DNA of 64,000 nucleotides from NCBI GenBank assembly GCA_945901025.1, contig CAMDJW010000005.1, positions 80,102-144,101 on the forward strand, read 5' to 3'. Positions 45,417-55,554 of this stretch are shown piece after piece (positions within the stretch are counted from its first letter, which is position 1; the number at the start of each line of letters is the position of its first letter). Source of the stretch: Spirosoma fluviale. Lineage in GTDB: Bacteria > Bacteroidota > Bacteroidia > Cytophagales > Spirosomataceae. The notes beneath the pieces were generated by a model. The model had not been told where the DNA came from, did no database searches, and worked only from the letters and a program-made list of their open reading frames with translations. The translations under genes were made by a program, and so were the position numbers.

Positions 45417-46085
45417 ATGAAAGAATACGGATCAAGCGTTCAGAAATTGGTGGATTATATCATGACCATCGACGAGGAAGAAAAAAGGACCAAATATGCG
45501 TTTTTGATGGTGGAGCTGATGAAGCAAATTCATCCCAATATGAAAGATTCGACGCAAGATTATTCCAAAAAACTATGGGATGATTTATTTATTATGTCCA
45601 ATTTTAAGTTGGACGTCCAAGCCCCATTCCCTCCCCCATCACATGAATCATTAGGAAAGGCGCCAAGAAAAGTGTCTTACAATCAGCACAACCTGAAATT
45701 CAAACATTATGGAAGGAACGTGGAATTGCTTATTCTACGGGCCATTGCAGAAGAAAAATTAGAAGACAAAAAAATCCTAGTGGCCTACATTGCCCGATTA
45801 ATGAAAGGATTTTATGTGACATGGAATAAAGATTCGGTGGATGATTCCGTGATTTGGCAAAACATCAAAGATATGTCTGAGAATTTACTTGGGACGATCG
45901 TGGATGAATTATCGCAAGAAGGTTTAGGTCATGCACGCGTCGCTAATAATGCGCGAAATGCCTATAATGCTCCGGAATATCCAAATAGCAATAATAACAA
46001 CAACCGGAGTAATAACAATTACCGGAAAAATAACTTCAGAAGTAATAACAACAATAATCGAAACAATAATTTTCGAAAAAAATAA
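45417..46085 (+). CDS. DUF4290 protein with Asn/Arg-rich tail
   Basis: A 222-aa Bacteroidota-specific protein. The DUF4290 domain (~1-180) has LVDYIMTIDEEEKRTKYAFLMVELMKQIHPN and KFKHYGRNVELLILRAIAEEK. From ~190 the tail is low complexity with alternating Asn runs and RKN/FRS units, resembling RNA-binding or disordered tails. Function unknown. It sits 5 bases after dgkA and 3 before murA. Confidence 0.93.
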   Translation: MKEYGSSVQKLVDYIMTIDEEEKRTKYAFLMVELMKQIHPNMKDSTQDYSKKLWDDLFIMSNFKLDVQAPFPPPSHESLGKAPRKVSYNQHNLKFKHYGRNVELLILRAIAEEKLEDKKILVAYIARLMKGFYVTWNKDSVDDSVIWQNIKDMSENLLGTIVDELSQEGLGHARVANNARNAYNAPEYPNSNNNNNRSNNNYRKNNFRSNNNNNRNNNFRKK

Positions 46086-46088
46086 TTT

Positions 46089-47396
46089 ATGGCATCATTT
46101 AAAGTAACGGGAGGAAAGCGGTTAAAGGGAGAAATTACTCCCCAAGGAGCTAAAAACGAGGCTTTGCAAATTTTATGCGCGGTGGTTTTAACCGCCGAGC
46201 CGGTCACCATTCACAATATTCCAAACATCCGAGATGTCAATCAATTGATTGATCTATTAGGAGATATGGGTGTGCGGACGCGCCGATTAAGCGAGTCGAG
46301 CATTGAGTTTGATGCCTCTCAAGTGAACATCGATTACCTAGAATCAGATACTTATAAGAAAAAAGCGGCTGCCCTTAGAGGTTCCGTGATGTTATTAGGG
46401 CCAACTTTGGCTCGCTTCAAAAAAGGCCGGATTCCTTCTCCAGGTGGGGACAAAATAGGTAGAAGGCGTTTGGACACGCACTTTTTTGGCTTCATGAAAC
46501 TAGGTGCCAAATTCAATTACAGCCCGGAAGATGGCGGTAATTATGAAGTGGATGCCTCTTCTTTGCAGGGTGCCTATATGTTATTAGATGAAGCATCTGT
46601 AACAGGAACGGCTAATATTTTAATGGCGGCAGTTTTGGCCAAGGGAACTACAACGATTTACCATGCGGCTTGTGAACCTTATATTCAGCAATTAAGTAAA
46701 ATGCTGAACCGAATGGGTGCTAAGATTTCTGGCATTGGGTCGAATTTACTGACGATTGAGGGAGTGGACGTGCTTCATGGTACTGAACATACGATGTTGC
46801 CAGACATGATTGAGATCGGCTCGTTCATCGGCATGGCGGTCATGACTCAATCGGAGATCACGATTAAGAATTGCCAAATAGCTGAATTGGGCATCATTCC
46901 GGATGTGTTTAAAAAATTAGGGATTCAAATGGAATTCAGAGGAGATGATATTTTCATCCCTTCGCAAGAGCATTATGAATTAGAAAATTTCATCGACGGG
47001 TCTATGTTGACCATTTCGGATCATCCATGGCCTGGATTTACCCCAGATTTACTTTCGATCATTTTAGTGACTGCTATTCAAGCGAAAGGAACTGTTTTGA
47101 TTCATCAAAAAATGTTTGAATCACGCTTGTTTTTTGTGGATCGCTTGATCGAAATGGGGGCACAAATCATTTTATGTGATCCTCACCGTGCGACCGTAGT
47201 TGGATTTGATCGGAAACAAACCTTAAAAGGAATTCGGATGTCCTCACCGGATATTCGTGCGGGAGTTTCCTTACTGATCGCGGCTATGTCGGCCACAGGA
47301 ACGTCCATCATCGATAATATCGAACAAATAGATCGTGGATATCAAAATATCGATACTCGACTTAATTTAATTGGTGCCGAGATCGTCCGAATTTAA
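46089..47396 (+). CDS. murA: UDP-N-acetylglucosamine 1-carboxyvinyltransferase
   Basis: A 435-aa enzyme that transfers enolpyruvate from PEP to UDP-GlcNAc, the first committed step of peptidoglycan synthesis. Lys22 and Asn23 of the active site are in AKNEAL. The catalytic-loop Cys (PGGCAIG in E. coli) is Asp121 here (SPGGDKIGRRRLD, codon 46449-46451), a change known to cause natural fosfomycin insensitivity. Other family marks are RGSVMLLGPTLAR and ITISDHPWPGFTPD-like stretches. It lies in the asnS-dgkA cluster. Confidence 0.96.
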   Translation: MASFKVTGGKRLKGEITPQGAKNEALQILCAVVLTAEPVTIHNIPNIRDVNQLIDLLGDMGVRTRRLSESSIEFDASQVNIDYLESDTYKKKAAALRGSVMLLGPTLARFKKGRIPSPGGDKIGRRRLDTHFFGFMKLGAKFNYSPEDGGNYEVDASSLQGAYMLLDEASVTGTANILMAAVLAKGTTTIYHAACEPYIQQLSKMLNRMGAKISGIGSNLLTIEGVDVLHGTEHTMLPDMIEIGSFIGMAVMTQSEITIKNCQIAELGIIPDVFKKLGIQMEFRGDDIFIPSQEHYELENFIDGSMLTISDHPWPGFTPDLLSIILVTAIQAKGTVLIHQKMFESRLFFVDRLIEMGAQIILCDPHRATVVGFDRKQTLKGIRMSSPDIRAGVSLLIAAMSATGTSIIDNIEQIDRGYQNIDTRLNLIGAEIVRI

Positions 47397-47399
47397 CGC

Positions 47400-48770
47400 A
47401 TGGTATTAGCCACATTTTCTGAAAAAGTTTTTAAGACGATTAAACTTGCATTGCCCATCATCATAGGGCAGTTGGGCATCATGCTCATGGGTTTAGCGGA
47501 TACCATCCAGGTAGGCCGAATGAAATTTCTGGCGGCGGAAAGCCTCGGAGCATCAGGAATGGCGGGGTCTATATTTTTTACGATTGCCGTGGTGGGTTTG
47601 ATCTGTATGAACATTGTTTCCCCCATGGTTTCCAAAGCCGCCGCAGAAGGTGACCTCCCTGAGTGTGGTAATTTACTAAGGGCTAGCATCCGTGTCGCTC
47701 TATTTCTAGCGGTCATCACCATTGTCATTTTAGGGATCATAGGACTTAATTACGATTTGTTTGGGCAAACAGCGATCAACAAAAAACTGACGCTCCCATT
47801 TTTAGCATTAATTACCGCCTCTGTGATTCCCATTTTCATCTTTTCAGCGTTAAAAACACTGACGGATGGGCTGCAAAAACCTAGGATCGCGATGACCATT
47901 ACGTTAATTGCGCTATTATTAAACATTCTTTGGAACAGTATATTGATCAATGGCTACGGACCGATTCCGGCCTTAGGATTAATGGGAGCAGGAATTGCGA
48001 CCCTAATGGCTCGGATTTTTATGGCGGCTAGTTTGGCTATTTATATTTTTACTAGGAAAGAATTTAAACCCTATTTAGCCAAAGTGCACGTACATCATAC
48101 TCCTTGGGTACTTGAAAAATCGATTTTGAAAGTTGGCGTTCCCAGTGGATTTCAAGGCTTTTTCGAGATTGCCACGTTCGGGATGGCTGTGGTCATGATG
48201 GGCTGGATTTCCATTACTTCACAGGCTGCCCACATTGTGGCGATTAATATGGCTTCCCTTACGTATATGGCAGCCACGGGAATCGCGGCGGCAGGAGGAA
48301 TTTTGGTGGGCGAAGATATCGGCAATAAAAGCAAACCGGGTATTTATGTGTCTGGAAATGCCGCCTTATTTCTATCCCTCGTGTTCATGGGCATCTGTGC
48401 ATTGGTCATGTTTTTTGGTCGAGAATTTTTTGTCACCTCCTACACCAAAGAAATTGCCGTAGTCAGCATCGCGGTCCAATTAGTCATCTGGGGTGCGATA
48501 TTCCAATTATTTGATGGGGTCCAAGCGGTTTCTTTGGGTTTATTGAGAGGATTACAGGATGTCAAAATTCCGACATTGATTACCATTTTCTCTTATTGGG
48601 GAGTGGGCATTCCTTTGAGTTATTACTTAGGCATATTTACAGGCCAGGGGGCAGAAGGCATTTGGATCGGATTAACGGCCAGCCTAATCTGTTCTTCCAT
48701 TTTACTTACATGGCGCTTTTACGTGCGCGCGCATGGAATTGATTTGGATGCTCTGAAAGTGGAAGATTAA
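47400..48770 (+). CDS. MATE-family multidrug/Na+ efflux protein (NorM-like)
   Basis: A 456-aa protein with 12 predicted membrane helices in two similar halves. MATE marks are the N-terminal LALPIIIGQLGIMLMGLADTIQVG, and PSGFQGFFEIATFGMAVVMMGW opening the second half. It expels cationic drugs or metabolites with Na+ or H+ entry. It starts 3 bases after murA and ends the forward cluster. Confidence 0.95.
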   Translation: MVLATFSEKVFKTIKLALPIIIGQLGIMLMGLADTIQVGRMKFLAAESLGASGMAGSIFFTIAVVGLICMNIVSPMVSKAAAEGDLPECGNLLRASIRVALFLAVITIVILGIIGLNYDLFGQTAINKKLTLPFLALITASVIPIFIFSALKTLTDGLQKPRIAMTITLIALLLNILWNSILINGYGPIPALGLMGAGIATLMARIFMAASLAIYIFTRKEFKPYLAKVHVHHTPWVLEKSILKVGVPSGFQGFFEIATFGMAVVMMGWISITSQAAHIVAINMASLTYMAATGIAAAGGILVGEDIGNKSKPGIYVSGNAALFLSLVFMGICALVMFFGREFFVTSYTKEIAVVSIAVQLVIWGAIFQLFDGVQAVSLGLLRGLQDVKIPTLITIFSYWGVGIPLSYYLGIFTGQGAEGIWIGLTASLICSSILLTWRFYVRAHGIDLDALKVED

Positions 48771-48777
48771 TATTAAA

Positions 48778-49008
48778 TTAACCTACACTGATAAAATCAG
48801 GCCTTCCTAAATCTTGACAATCCTTGATGTAATCTTCCACGGCCTGATGAAAATCTTGAGTCAAAGTTTGAACTGTGTTTCCTTCAAAAGTCACCAAATC
48901 AGAAATTCCCTCTATTTTCCCGTAATAAATTTGATCATTTGCACTAAAATTTACGCTTCCTATAAAATCCTTGTATTGAAGCTGATCGTTGTTACATTTT
49001 AATCCCAT
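48778..49008 (-). CDS. hicB: HicB-type antitoxin
   Basis: A 76-aa protein with the HicB half-barrel (DFIGSVNFSANDQIYYGKIEGISDLVTFEGNTVQTLTQDFHQAVEDYI). It ends in a short acidic tail, without a full ribbon-helix-helix domain. It overlaps the toxin gene upstream by 10 bases (order hicA-hicB). It neutralises HicA. Confidence 0.87.
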   Translation of the reverse strand: MGLKCNNDQLQYKDFIGSVNFSANDQIYYGKIEGISDLVTFEGNTVQTLTQDFHQAVEDYIKDCQDLGRPDFISVG

Positions 49009-49250
49009 TTGATTAATTCATTTAATAAATAATTTACCTGATATTCTTTTAACTGATTGGAAGGATTTGGGCGATGTAAACGAATCATGTGTTTTAAATC
49101 ATGATGAAAAAAGGCCACCCTTGAGCCAGAAGTTTTTCCCTTCGAAAATTCTTCATAACCATACGCATGCAACAACGTTCTGATTTCTTGAAATGTAAAA
49201 TCCTTAGGCTTTGATTTCAGTCGCAAATATAGCTTTTCTTTTTTGGACAT
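48999..49250 (-). CDS. hicA: HicA-type mRNA interferase toxin
   Basis: An 83-aa member of the HicA dsRBD-like toxins: FTFQEIRTLLHAYGYEE, then SGSRVAFFHHDLKHMIRLHRPNP and LKEYQVNYLLNELI. Basic N-terminus and His residues of the RNA-binding face are present; in most relatives the catalytic His sits in a G-S-H motif, here GSRVAFFHHD. It probably cleaves mRNA and is paired with the overlapping hicB. Confidence 0.88.
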   Translation of the reverse strand: MSKKEKLYLRLKSKPKDFTFQEIRTLLHAYGYEEFSKGKTSGSRVAFFHHDLKHMIRLHRPNPSNQLKEYQVNYLLNELIKWD

Positions 49251-49357
49251 TGCAAAAATATTTTTGCAAGATGCACTAATAAAATAATCAAAAACCTAAA
49301 ACGGATTTTAATAGCTAAAATGATCAATTAGCTGATATTCTACATAAATAAGTTAAA

Positions 49358-49453
49358 GTAGAGACGCGATACCTCGCGTCTTTTGGGTATAAAAATGACC
49401 ATAGGTTTGAGCCTGAGGATATTTAAAAAAGACGCGAGGTATCGCGTCTCTAC
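49358..49453. repeat. Head-to-head pair of REP-like palindromes
   Basis: Two 27-base arms, 49358-49384 and 49427-49453, are perfect inverted copies of each other, and each arm is itself a palindrome (AGACGCG/CGCGTCT). The 42-base middle is unrelated. The arrangement resembles a BIME or a small MITE lying between hicA and lpd. A third copy forms the end of the M1 gene at 4636-4663. Confidence 0.8.
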
Positions 49454-49471
49454 AACAGAATGTTCTTGTCA

Positions 49472-50878
49472 TTAACTGTGAAGTGCTCGTTTAGCGGTTG
49501 CCGCTAGACATGCTTCCTTCATAGCCTCCGTATACGTCGGATGTGCATGCGACATACGTGCAATGTCTTCTGCTGAGGCCCTAAATTCCATGGCGACAAC
49601 TGCTTCGGCAATCATGTCAGCCGCTCGGGCGCCAATCATATGAACCCCTAGGATTTCATCTGTTTTGGCATCTGCTAAAACTTTCACCAAACCATCCACG
49701 TCCATCGACGCAGCGGCGCGACCCAAAGCTTTGAAAGGAAAAGATCCTTCTTTATAGGCAATTCCAGCAGTAGCTAATTCTTGTTCTGTTCTTCCCACGG
49801 AAGCCACTTCAGGCCAAGTATATACCACTCCAGGGATCAAATTATAATTGATATGCGGCTTTTGACCCGCAATAACTTCTGCAACAAAAACGCCTTCTTC
49901 CTCTGCTTTATGCGCCAACATAGCCCCGCGGACCACATCGCCAATCGCATATATCCCAGAAACTGAAGTTTGCAAGGTATGCTCATCTACGGCAATTCGA
50001 CCGCGTTCATCCGCCACTAAACCAGCCGCAGCTAAATTCAATCCATCGGTATAAGGTCTACGACCGATACAAACTAAGCAATAATCGCCCTTGATTTCAA
50101 CAGATTCTCCTTTTGAATTTTCAGCTTTAACCGTTACTTCAGATCCCTTCACAGAAGCACCAATCACCTTGTGTGATAAATAAAATTCGGCACCTAATTT
50201 GGCAATCGACTTTTGCAATTCCTTGCCCATCGTCTTGTCCATGGTCGGAATCATGCTATCAGCAAACTCAATAAAACTAACTTTTGAGCCTAAACGGGCA
50301 TACACAGAACCCAGTTCAGCACCAATAACTCCAGCCCCAATCACGATTAAATGCTTCGGAACTTCTGTCATTTTTAAGGCCTCTGTCGACGTAATAATGC
50401 GTTTTTTATCGACCGGTATAAAAGGCAAAATAGTAGGTTTTGAACCTGTCGCGATGATGATGTGTTTTCCAGTTAAGACCTCTGAACTTCCATCTTCCTT
50501 CGTTACTTTCACCGTTTTGGCTGAATCAAAAGAACCTAAACCATGGAAAGTACTAATCTTATTTTTCTTCATTAAAAACGAAATCCCCCCATTCATTTTC
50601 TCCACGACTCCCGTTTTCCGAGCAATCATTTGCTTTAAATTAACTTTAGGTTTAGCAATATCGATACCATGCTCCTCAAAATGATGTACCGCATTGTAAT
50701 AATGCTCAGATGAATCCAACAAGGCTTTTGAAGGGATACAACCCACATTCAAACACGTTCCACCCATCACGGCATACTTTTCAATGATAGCGGTTTTCAA
50801 ACCTAATTGGGCCGCACGAATGGCCGAAACATAGCCTCCTGGGCCTGAACCAATTACAATGACATCAAATTCTTGCAT
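49472..50878 (-). CDS. lpdA: Dihydrolipoyl dehydrogenase (E3)
   Basis: A 468-aa flavoprotein. FAD-binding GSGPGGY is at the N-terminus, the redox disulfide is in GGTCLNVGCIPSK (~40-52), the NAD site is GAGVIGAELGSVYARLG, and the C-terminal His-Glu pair is in HAHPTYTEA. It reoxidises lipoamide of 2-oxoacid dehydrogenase complexes. It is the last gene of the sucA-sucB-lpd operon (11-base gap). Confidence 0.97.
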   Translation of the reverse strand: MQEFDVIVIGSGPGGYVSAIRAAQLGLKTAIIEKYAVMGGTCLNVGCIPSKALLDSSEHYYNAVHHFEEHGIDIAKPKVNLKQMIARKTGVVEKMNGGISFLMKKNKISTFHGLGSFDSAKTVKVTKEDGSSEVLTGKHIIIATGSKPTILPFIPVDKKRIITSTEALKMTEVPKHLIVIGAGVIGAELGSVYARLGSKVSFIEFADSMIPTMDKTMGKELQKSIAKLGAEFYLSHKVIGASVKGSEVTVKAENSKGESVEIKGDYCLVCIGRRPYTDGLNLAAAGLVADERGRIAVDEHTLQTSVSGIYAIGDVVRGAMLAHKAEEEGVFVAEVIAGQKPHINYNLIPGVVYTWPEVASVGRTEQELATAGIAYKEGSFPFKALGRAAASMDVDGLVKVLADAKTDEILGVHMIGARAADMIAEAVVAMEFRASAEDIARMSHAHPTYTEAMKEACLAATAKRALHS

Positions 50879-50889
50879 ATAGGCGTTGA

Positions 50890-52539
50890 TTAAATATCTA
50901 ATAATAAACGAGCCGGATCTTCAAGCAATTGCTTCACCCGAACTAAAAAGCTAACCGATTCCTTGCCATCAATAATTCGATGGTCATAAGACAAGGCTAA
51001 GTACATGATCGGTCTAACCACAATTTGGCCATCCACCACCACGGCACGTTCCACAATATTGTGCATTCCCAAAATCGCAACTTGGGGTGCATTGATAATC
51101 GGCGTAGATAACATAGAACCAAAAACGCCTCCATTCGTAATGGTAAACGTTCCTCCACTCATTTCCTCTAAACTCAATTTATTGTCGCGAGCCTTAACTG
51201 CCAAACGAACCACTTCCGACTCAATTCCGGCCAATGATAAATGCTCCGCACTGCGAATCACTGGAACCACTAACCCCTTTGGAGCTGATACCGCAATAGA
51301 AATATCACAATAATCATGGAAGATCATTTCTTCTCCGTCAATTTTGGCATTCACTGAAGGAAATTCCTTTAATGCTACACAAACCGCTTTGGTGAAAAAG
51401 GACATAAATCCTAAGCCCACGCCATGCTTCTCTTTGAACTTATCTTTGTACTTAGATCTCAAATCCATCACAGGCTTCATGTCGACCTCATTAAAAGTCG
51501 TCAACATAGCCGTTTCGTTCTTCACGGCCACTAATCGGCGCGCGACTGTCTTACGCAAAGAACTCATTTTTTCCCGACGAACACCTCGGGCATCGCTTGG
51601 GCCATTAGAAACAGCCGCCGCAACAGAAGGAGCCGCAACAGAAGCCGCCGCAACAGAAGCCGCCGCAACTGAAGGCGCAGGCGCTGCCTGAGCACCTGGA
51701 ACTGCATTTTGTGCATCTTCTTTAGTTATTCTACCACCCACTCCACTTCCTGCTACAGCATTAGCCGCAATTCCTTTTTCGTCTAGTATTTTGGCAGCAG
51801 CCGGAGAAGGATGTCCAGCAGCGTAAGAACTATCGGCAGCAACAACTGGAGCTGGAGCCGCTGGGGCAACAGCCGCAGAGGCATTCGCCACAGGAGCTGC
51901 CACCATCCCGCTAGTAGCTGATGTCCTTGCGGCATCAGTTTCCGCAACCGCACCTACCGTAATTTTAGCTAATAAACCTCCTATACCTACTACTGAGCCT
52001 GATTCGGCAACAATCTCCAAAATTCCAGTAGCCTCAGCAGGCAACTCAAAAGTGGCCTTATCTGACTCCAATTCACAAATTACTTCATCAAGCTTAACCG
52101 AATCTCCCGATTTTTTATTCCAAACAGAAACCGTTACTTCCGTGATGGACTCGCCCACTGCTGGAACCTTAATTTCCAAAACCGTTGCATTAGTTGCTGG
52201 TGCAGCAGCCACCGCTACTGGAGCAGGTGTCGCATCCGCTTGCACAACAGGCGCAGCAGGAGCCGCTTCAGCCACGACCGGAGCCGCAGGAATCGAAGCT
52301 CCAGTAGCAGGTTCAATCGAACATATAACGGCTCCGATGGGCAATACATCCCCCTCAGAAGCTACAATATGCAATATTCCCTCCGCCTCAGCAGGCAATT
52401 CAAAGGTCGCTTTATCCGATTCTAGCTCGCATAAAACCTCATCTAGTTTCACATAATCACCCTCTTTTTTATTCCAGGTAGCTACGGTCACTTCGGTAAT
52501 CGATTCACCCACAGCGGGCACTTTCATTTCTATGGCCAT
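50890..52539 (-). CDS. sucB: 2-oxoglutarate dehydrogenase E2, two lipoyl domains
   Basis: A 549-aa dihydrolipoyl succinyltransferase. There are two lipoyl domains at ~1-78 and ~120-197, each with lipoylated Lys in [12 protein letters not shown]. Ala/Pro/Val-rich linkers follow, including AAASV-type repeats near 285-310. An E1/E3-binding domain (~238-275; [15 protein letters not shown]) comes next. The catalytic domain ends with the HxxxDG motif in [12 protein letters not shown]. Two lipoyl domains are more than in E. coli SucB, which has one. Confidence 0.96.
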   Translation of the reverse strand: MAIEMKVPAVGESITEVTVATWNKKEGDYVKLDEVLCELESDKATFELPAEAEGILHIVASEGDVLPIGAVICSIEPATGASIPAAPVVAEAAPAAPVVQADATPAPVAVAAAPATNATVLEIKVPAVGESITEVTVSVWNKKSGDSVKLDEVICELESDKATFELPAEATGILEIVAESGSVVGIGGLLAKITVGAVAETDAARTSATSGMVAAPVANASAAVAPAAPAPVVAADSSYAAGHPSPAAAKILDEKGIAANAVAGSGVGGRITKEDAQNAVPGAQAAPAPSVAAASVAAASVAAPSVAAAVSNGPSDARGVRREKMSSLRKTVARRLVAVKNETAMLTTFNEVDMKPVMDLRSKYKDKFKEKHGVGLGFMSFFTKAVCVALKEFPSVNAKIDGEEMIFHDYCDISIAVSAPKGLVVPVIRSAEHLSLAGIESEVVRLAVKARDNKLSLEEMSGGTFTITNGGVFGSMLSTPIINAPQVAILGMHNIVERAVVVDGQIVVRPIMYLALSYDHRIIDGKESVSFLVRVKQLLEDPARLLLDI

Positions 52540-52559
52540 GGTATTCGGCTTAAATTAAA

Positions 52560-55310
52560 TTATTCAAATGCTTTATTTACTAAGGCTGCTTGTTCCTCAA
52601 CATGCACCTTCAAAAATCCTGTTGCCGGAGACGCGCTTTTTTTCCGAGCGATTAAACCCTTAAAGCGAGCCCAACCAAATTCCCTAATGATATAAGACCA
52701 ACAGCCCATATTTTCAGGTTCCTCTTGCACAAAGTAGAGATCGGCCGATTTATATTTAGCCAATTCAGCTTCAATTTGTTTCAAAGGCAATGGGTGTAAT
52801 TGCTCAATGCGAACGATCGCTACATCTTTTCTTCCGTCTTTTTCTTGGCGTTCCAATAAATCAAAATAAATCTTTCCACTACACAATAACACCTTTTTAA
52901 CTTTTGATTTATCCGCAAATCCATCTCCAATAACTTCTTGGAATTTCCCCTTCGTAAGATCTTCAATTGGTGACATCACTTTAGGGTGACGAAATATCGA
53001 TTTAGGCGACATCACGATCAGTGGCTTTCTGAATTCCCAGGTCAACTGGCGTCTCAAGGCATGAAATATATTAGCAGGTGTCGTTAAATTAGCGACAATC
53101 ATGTTGTTCTCGGAGGCCAATTGCAAAAAGCGTTCAGGTCTGGCGTTTGAATGCTCAGGTCCTTGGCCTTCATATCCGTGTGGCAATAACATCACCAAAC
53201 CATTTTGGGTCCCCCATTTCGACTCATGGGAACTGACAAACTGGTCTATCATAGTTTGAGCCCCATTCACAAAATCACCGAACTGAGCCTCCCAAATCAC
53301 TAAAGCATCTGGATTAGCCAGCGCATACCCAAACTCAAAACCCAATACCCCATACTCAGATAAAAGTGAATTGTAAATTTGAATTTTTTCTTGGCCCTCC
53401 TTAATGTGATTTAACGAGCAATAATTTTCATTGGTATTGGCCTCATGCAAAACCGCATGCCTGTGTGAGAATGTACCCCTCTGCACATCTTGACCTGATA
53501 AACGAACCGGCTTTCCCTCCAAAAGCAAAGAGCCATAAGCCAATAATTCTGCTGTCGCCCAGTTTAACTGCCCCTTAGCAAAATAGCCCTTTCGATCTGC
53601 AATTACCTTTTCGATTTGCTTTAAAGCGACAAATCCCTTCGGCATCGTGGTTAAAGAATTAGCCACTAGATCTATAGTCTCCTTTGAAATGGAAGTTTTA
53701 GGCGAACTTTCAAAATCTTTTTCATTGGAAAATCTCAATAAAGACCAACGATTATCTAATTTAAGTGGGATGTAAGGAGGGCGAACTTTTTGTTTCACCA
53801 TATCTAATCTAGCCTGCAACTCAGCCTTGAATTCAGCATCCATTTGCTCAGCTAATTTCGCTTCAATCTCCCCCGACTTAATTAATTTCTGTGTATATAC
53901 TTCCCTAGGATTCGGATGATTTGTAATGTTTGCATACAAAGTAGGCTGCGTAAATCGTGGCTCATCTGACTCATTATGCCCATTTCGACGGTAACATACC
54001 ATGTCGACAAACACATCCTTGTTAAATTCTTGTCTAAATTCAGCCGCCATTTTGGAAACAAAAACGACTGCTTCAGGATCATCCCCATTCACATGAAATA
54101 CGGGGGCATCCAAGATTTTAGCTACGTCGGTGCAATAAATGGCTGAACGTGCATCCTCAAAATCTGTGGTAAACCCTACTTGGTTGTTGATCACAAAATG
54201 GATGGTACCTCCTGTTGAATAACCCTTCAAATTAGCCATCTGAGTCACTTCATAAACAATTCCTTGACCTGCAACTGCTGCATCCCCATGAATTAAAATA
54301 GGCAAAACCTTATCATAATCACACGCATAATGCGCGTCGGCACTGGCCCGACAGAAGCCTTCCACCAACGGATTCACCGCTTCTAAATGCGATGGATTGG
54401 GAGCAAGTTTCAACGAAATTTCATTTCCTTTCGGCGAAATATGTTTACTAGAATAGCCTAAATGATATTTTACATCTCCGTCGCCATGAATTTGATCCGG
54501 CACATTTCCTTCAAAACCATCGAAAATAGATTCATACGATTTATGCATGATGTTAGCCAAAACATTCAATCTTCCTCGGTGTGCCATGCCAATCATCGCT
54601 TCTTTCACACCCGAATCAGCAGCCACATTAATGATGGCATCCAAACCGGCAATCGTGCTTTCCCCTCCTTCTAATCCAAAACGCTTTTGACCTAAATATT
54701 TGGTACCTAAAAAATTCTCGAAAACAACCGCCTCATTGATTTTCTGAAGGATTAACTTCTTTTCATCTAAACTCGGCTTGAAGGTCATCGCCTCCTTTTC
54801 AATCTTATTGCGCAACCATTCTTTTTGTTGGACATCACGTATATATGAATATTCAAAACCAATAGAGCCCGCATAAATAGTATGAAGAGCGTTCTGAATA
54901 TTTCTCAGGGTCGTTGGACCCAAATCCATAAAGCTACCCGCTTGGAAAACCGTATCTAAATCGGCATCTGAAAGTGAATAGTCCACTAAATCTAAACGAG
55001 GTTTACGATCTTTACGGACACGAACTGGGTTTGTTTGGGCCAACAAATGTCCACGTGAGCGAAAAGCTTTAATCAAACTGATCACAGACATCTCTTTTTT
55101 AACATGCTGAATGTCAGGAACTTGATTAGCACTGGAGCCTGATCCTAAACTATTTTGAGAGGTCTCCCCTTTCCAGGATTGAGAAAAATCAAAACCCTTA
55201 AAAAAATCACGCCAAGAGGTGTCTACCGAATTGGGGTCTTGAATATATGCATCGTACAAATCTGAAATGACTTGTGTATCTGCAATGGCAACGTAGGAAA
55301 ATGGATCCAT
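52560..55310 (-). CDS. sucA: 2-oxoglutarate dehydrogenase E1
   Basis: A 916-aa thiamine-diphosphate enzyme of the TCA cycle. It starts with the typical FSYVAIADTQVISDLYDAYIQDPNSVD. ThDP/Mg binding is in the region HGDAAVAGQGIVYE...FVINNQVGFTT. The pyrimidine-domain stretch is SGQDVQRGTFSHRHAVLHE, and GYEGQGPEHSNARPERFLQL is also diagnostic. It decarboxylates 2-oxoglutarate and passes succinyl to SucB. First gene of the operon. Confidence 0.97.
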   Translation of the reverse strand: MDPFSYVAIADTQVISDLYDAYIQDPNSVDTSWRDFFKGFDFSQSWKGETSQNSLGSGSSANQVPDIQHVKKEMSVISLIKAFRSRGHLLAQTNPVRVRKDRKPRLDLVDYSLSDADLDTVFQAGSFMDLGPTTLRNIQNALHTIYAGSIGFEYSYIRDVQQKEWLRNKIEKEAMTFKPSLDEKKLILQKINEAVVFENFLGTKYLGQKRFGLEGGESTIAGLDAIINVAADSGVKEAMIGMAHRGRLNVLANIMHKSYESIFDGFEGNVPDQIHGDGDVKYHLGYSSKHISPKGNEISLKLAPNPSHLEAVNPLVEGFCRASADAHYACDYDKVLPILIHGDAAVAGQGIVYEVTQMANLKGYSTGGTIHFVINNQVGFTTDFEDARSAIYCTDVAKILDAPVFHVNGDDPEAVVFVSKMAAEFRQEFNKDVFVDMVCYRRNGHNESDEPRFTQPTLYANITNHPNPREVYTQKLIKSGEIEAKLAEQMDAEFKAELQARLDMVKQKVRPPYIPLKLDNRWSLLRFSNEKDFESSPKTSISKETIDLVANSLTTMPKGFVALKQIEKVIADRKGYFAKGQLNWATAELLAYGSLLLEGKPVRLSGQDVQRGTFSHRHAVLHEANTNENYCSLNHIKEGQEKIQIYNSLLSEYGVLGFEFGYALANPDALVIWEAQFGDFVNGAQTMIDQFVSSHESKWGTQNGLVMLLPHGYEGQGPEHSNARPERFLQLASENNMIVANLTTPANIFHALRRQLTWEFRKPLIVMSPKSIFRHPKVMSPIEDLTKGKFQEVIGDGFADKSKVKKVLLCSGKIYFDLLERQEKDGRKDVAIVRIEQLHPLPLKQIEAELAKYKSADLYFVQEEPENMGCWSYIIREFGWARFKGLIARKKSASPATGFLKVHVEEQAALVNKAFE

Positions 55311-55554
55311 AAGTATATTTCTGGGGCAAGCTGCCCAAGAACAGTTTCAATATTTATAATTATTTGGCCTAAAAGGTAATCTTAAAAATCTACGCAATTT
55401 ACTACAAGCAATGTAATTATCCCATAAATAAATGATGGATTTTGCATTTAAGTGGACAAATTTCATTTGAAAAAATGCAAATCTAAAATGCTTTAAATTA
55501 TTCTTTAATAATTTCAATTTTATCTTTCAAAAATCAAAAATATTCCAACTCTAT

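Noticed and set aside
51344..52456. Long forward-strand open frames inside sucB
   Set aside because: They are antisense frames kept open by the Ala/Pro-rich linker codons. sucB itself is unmistakable.
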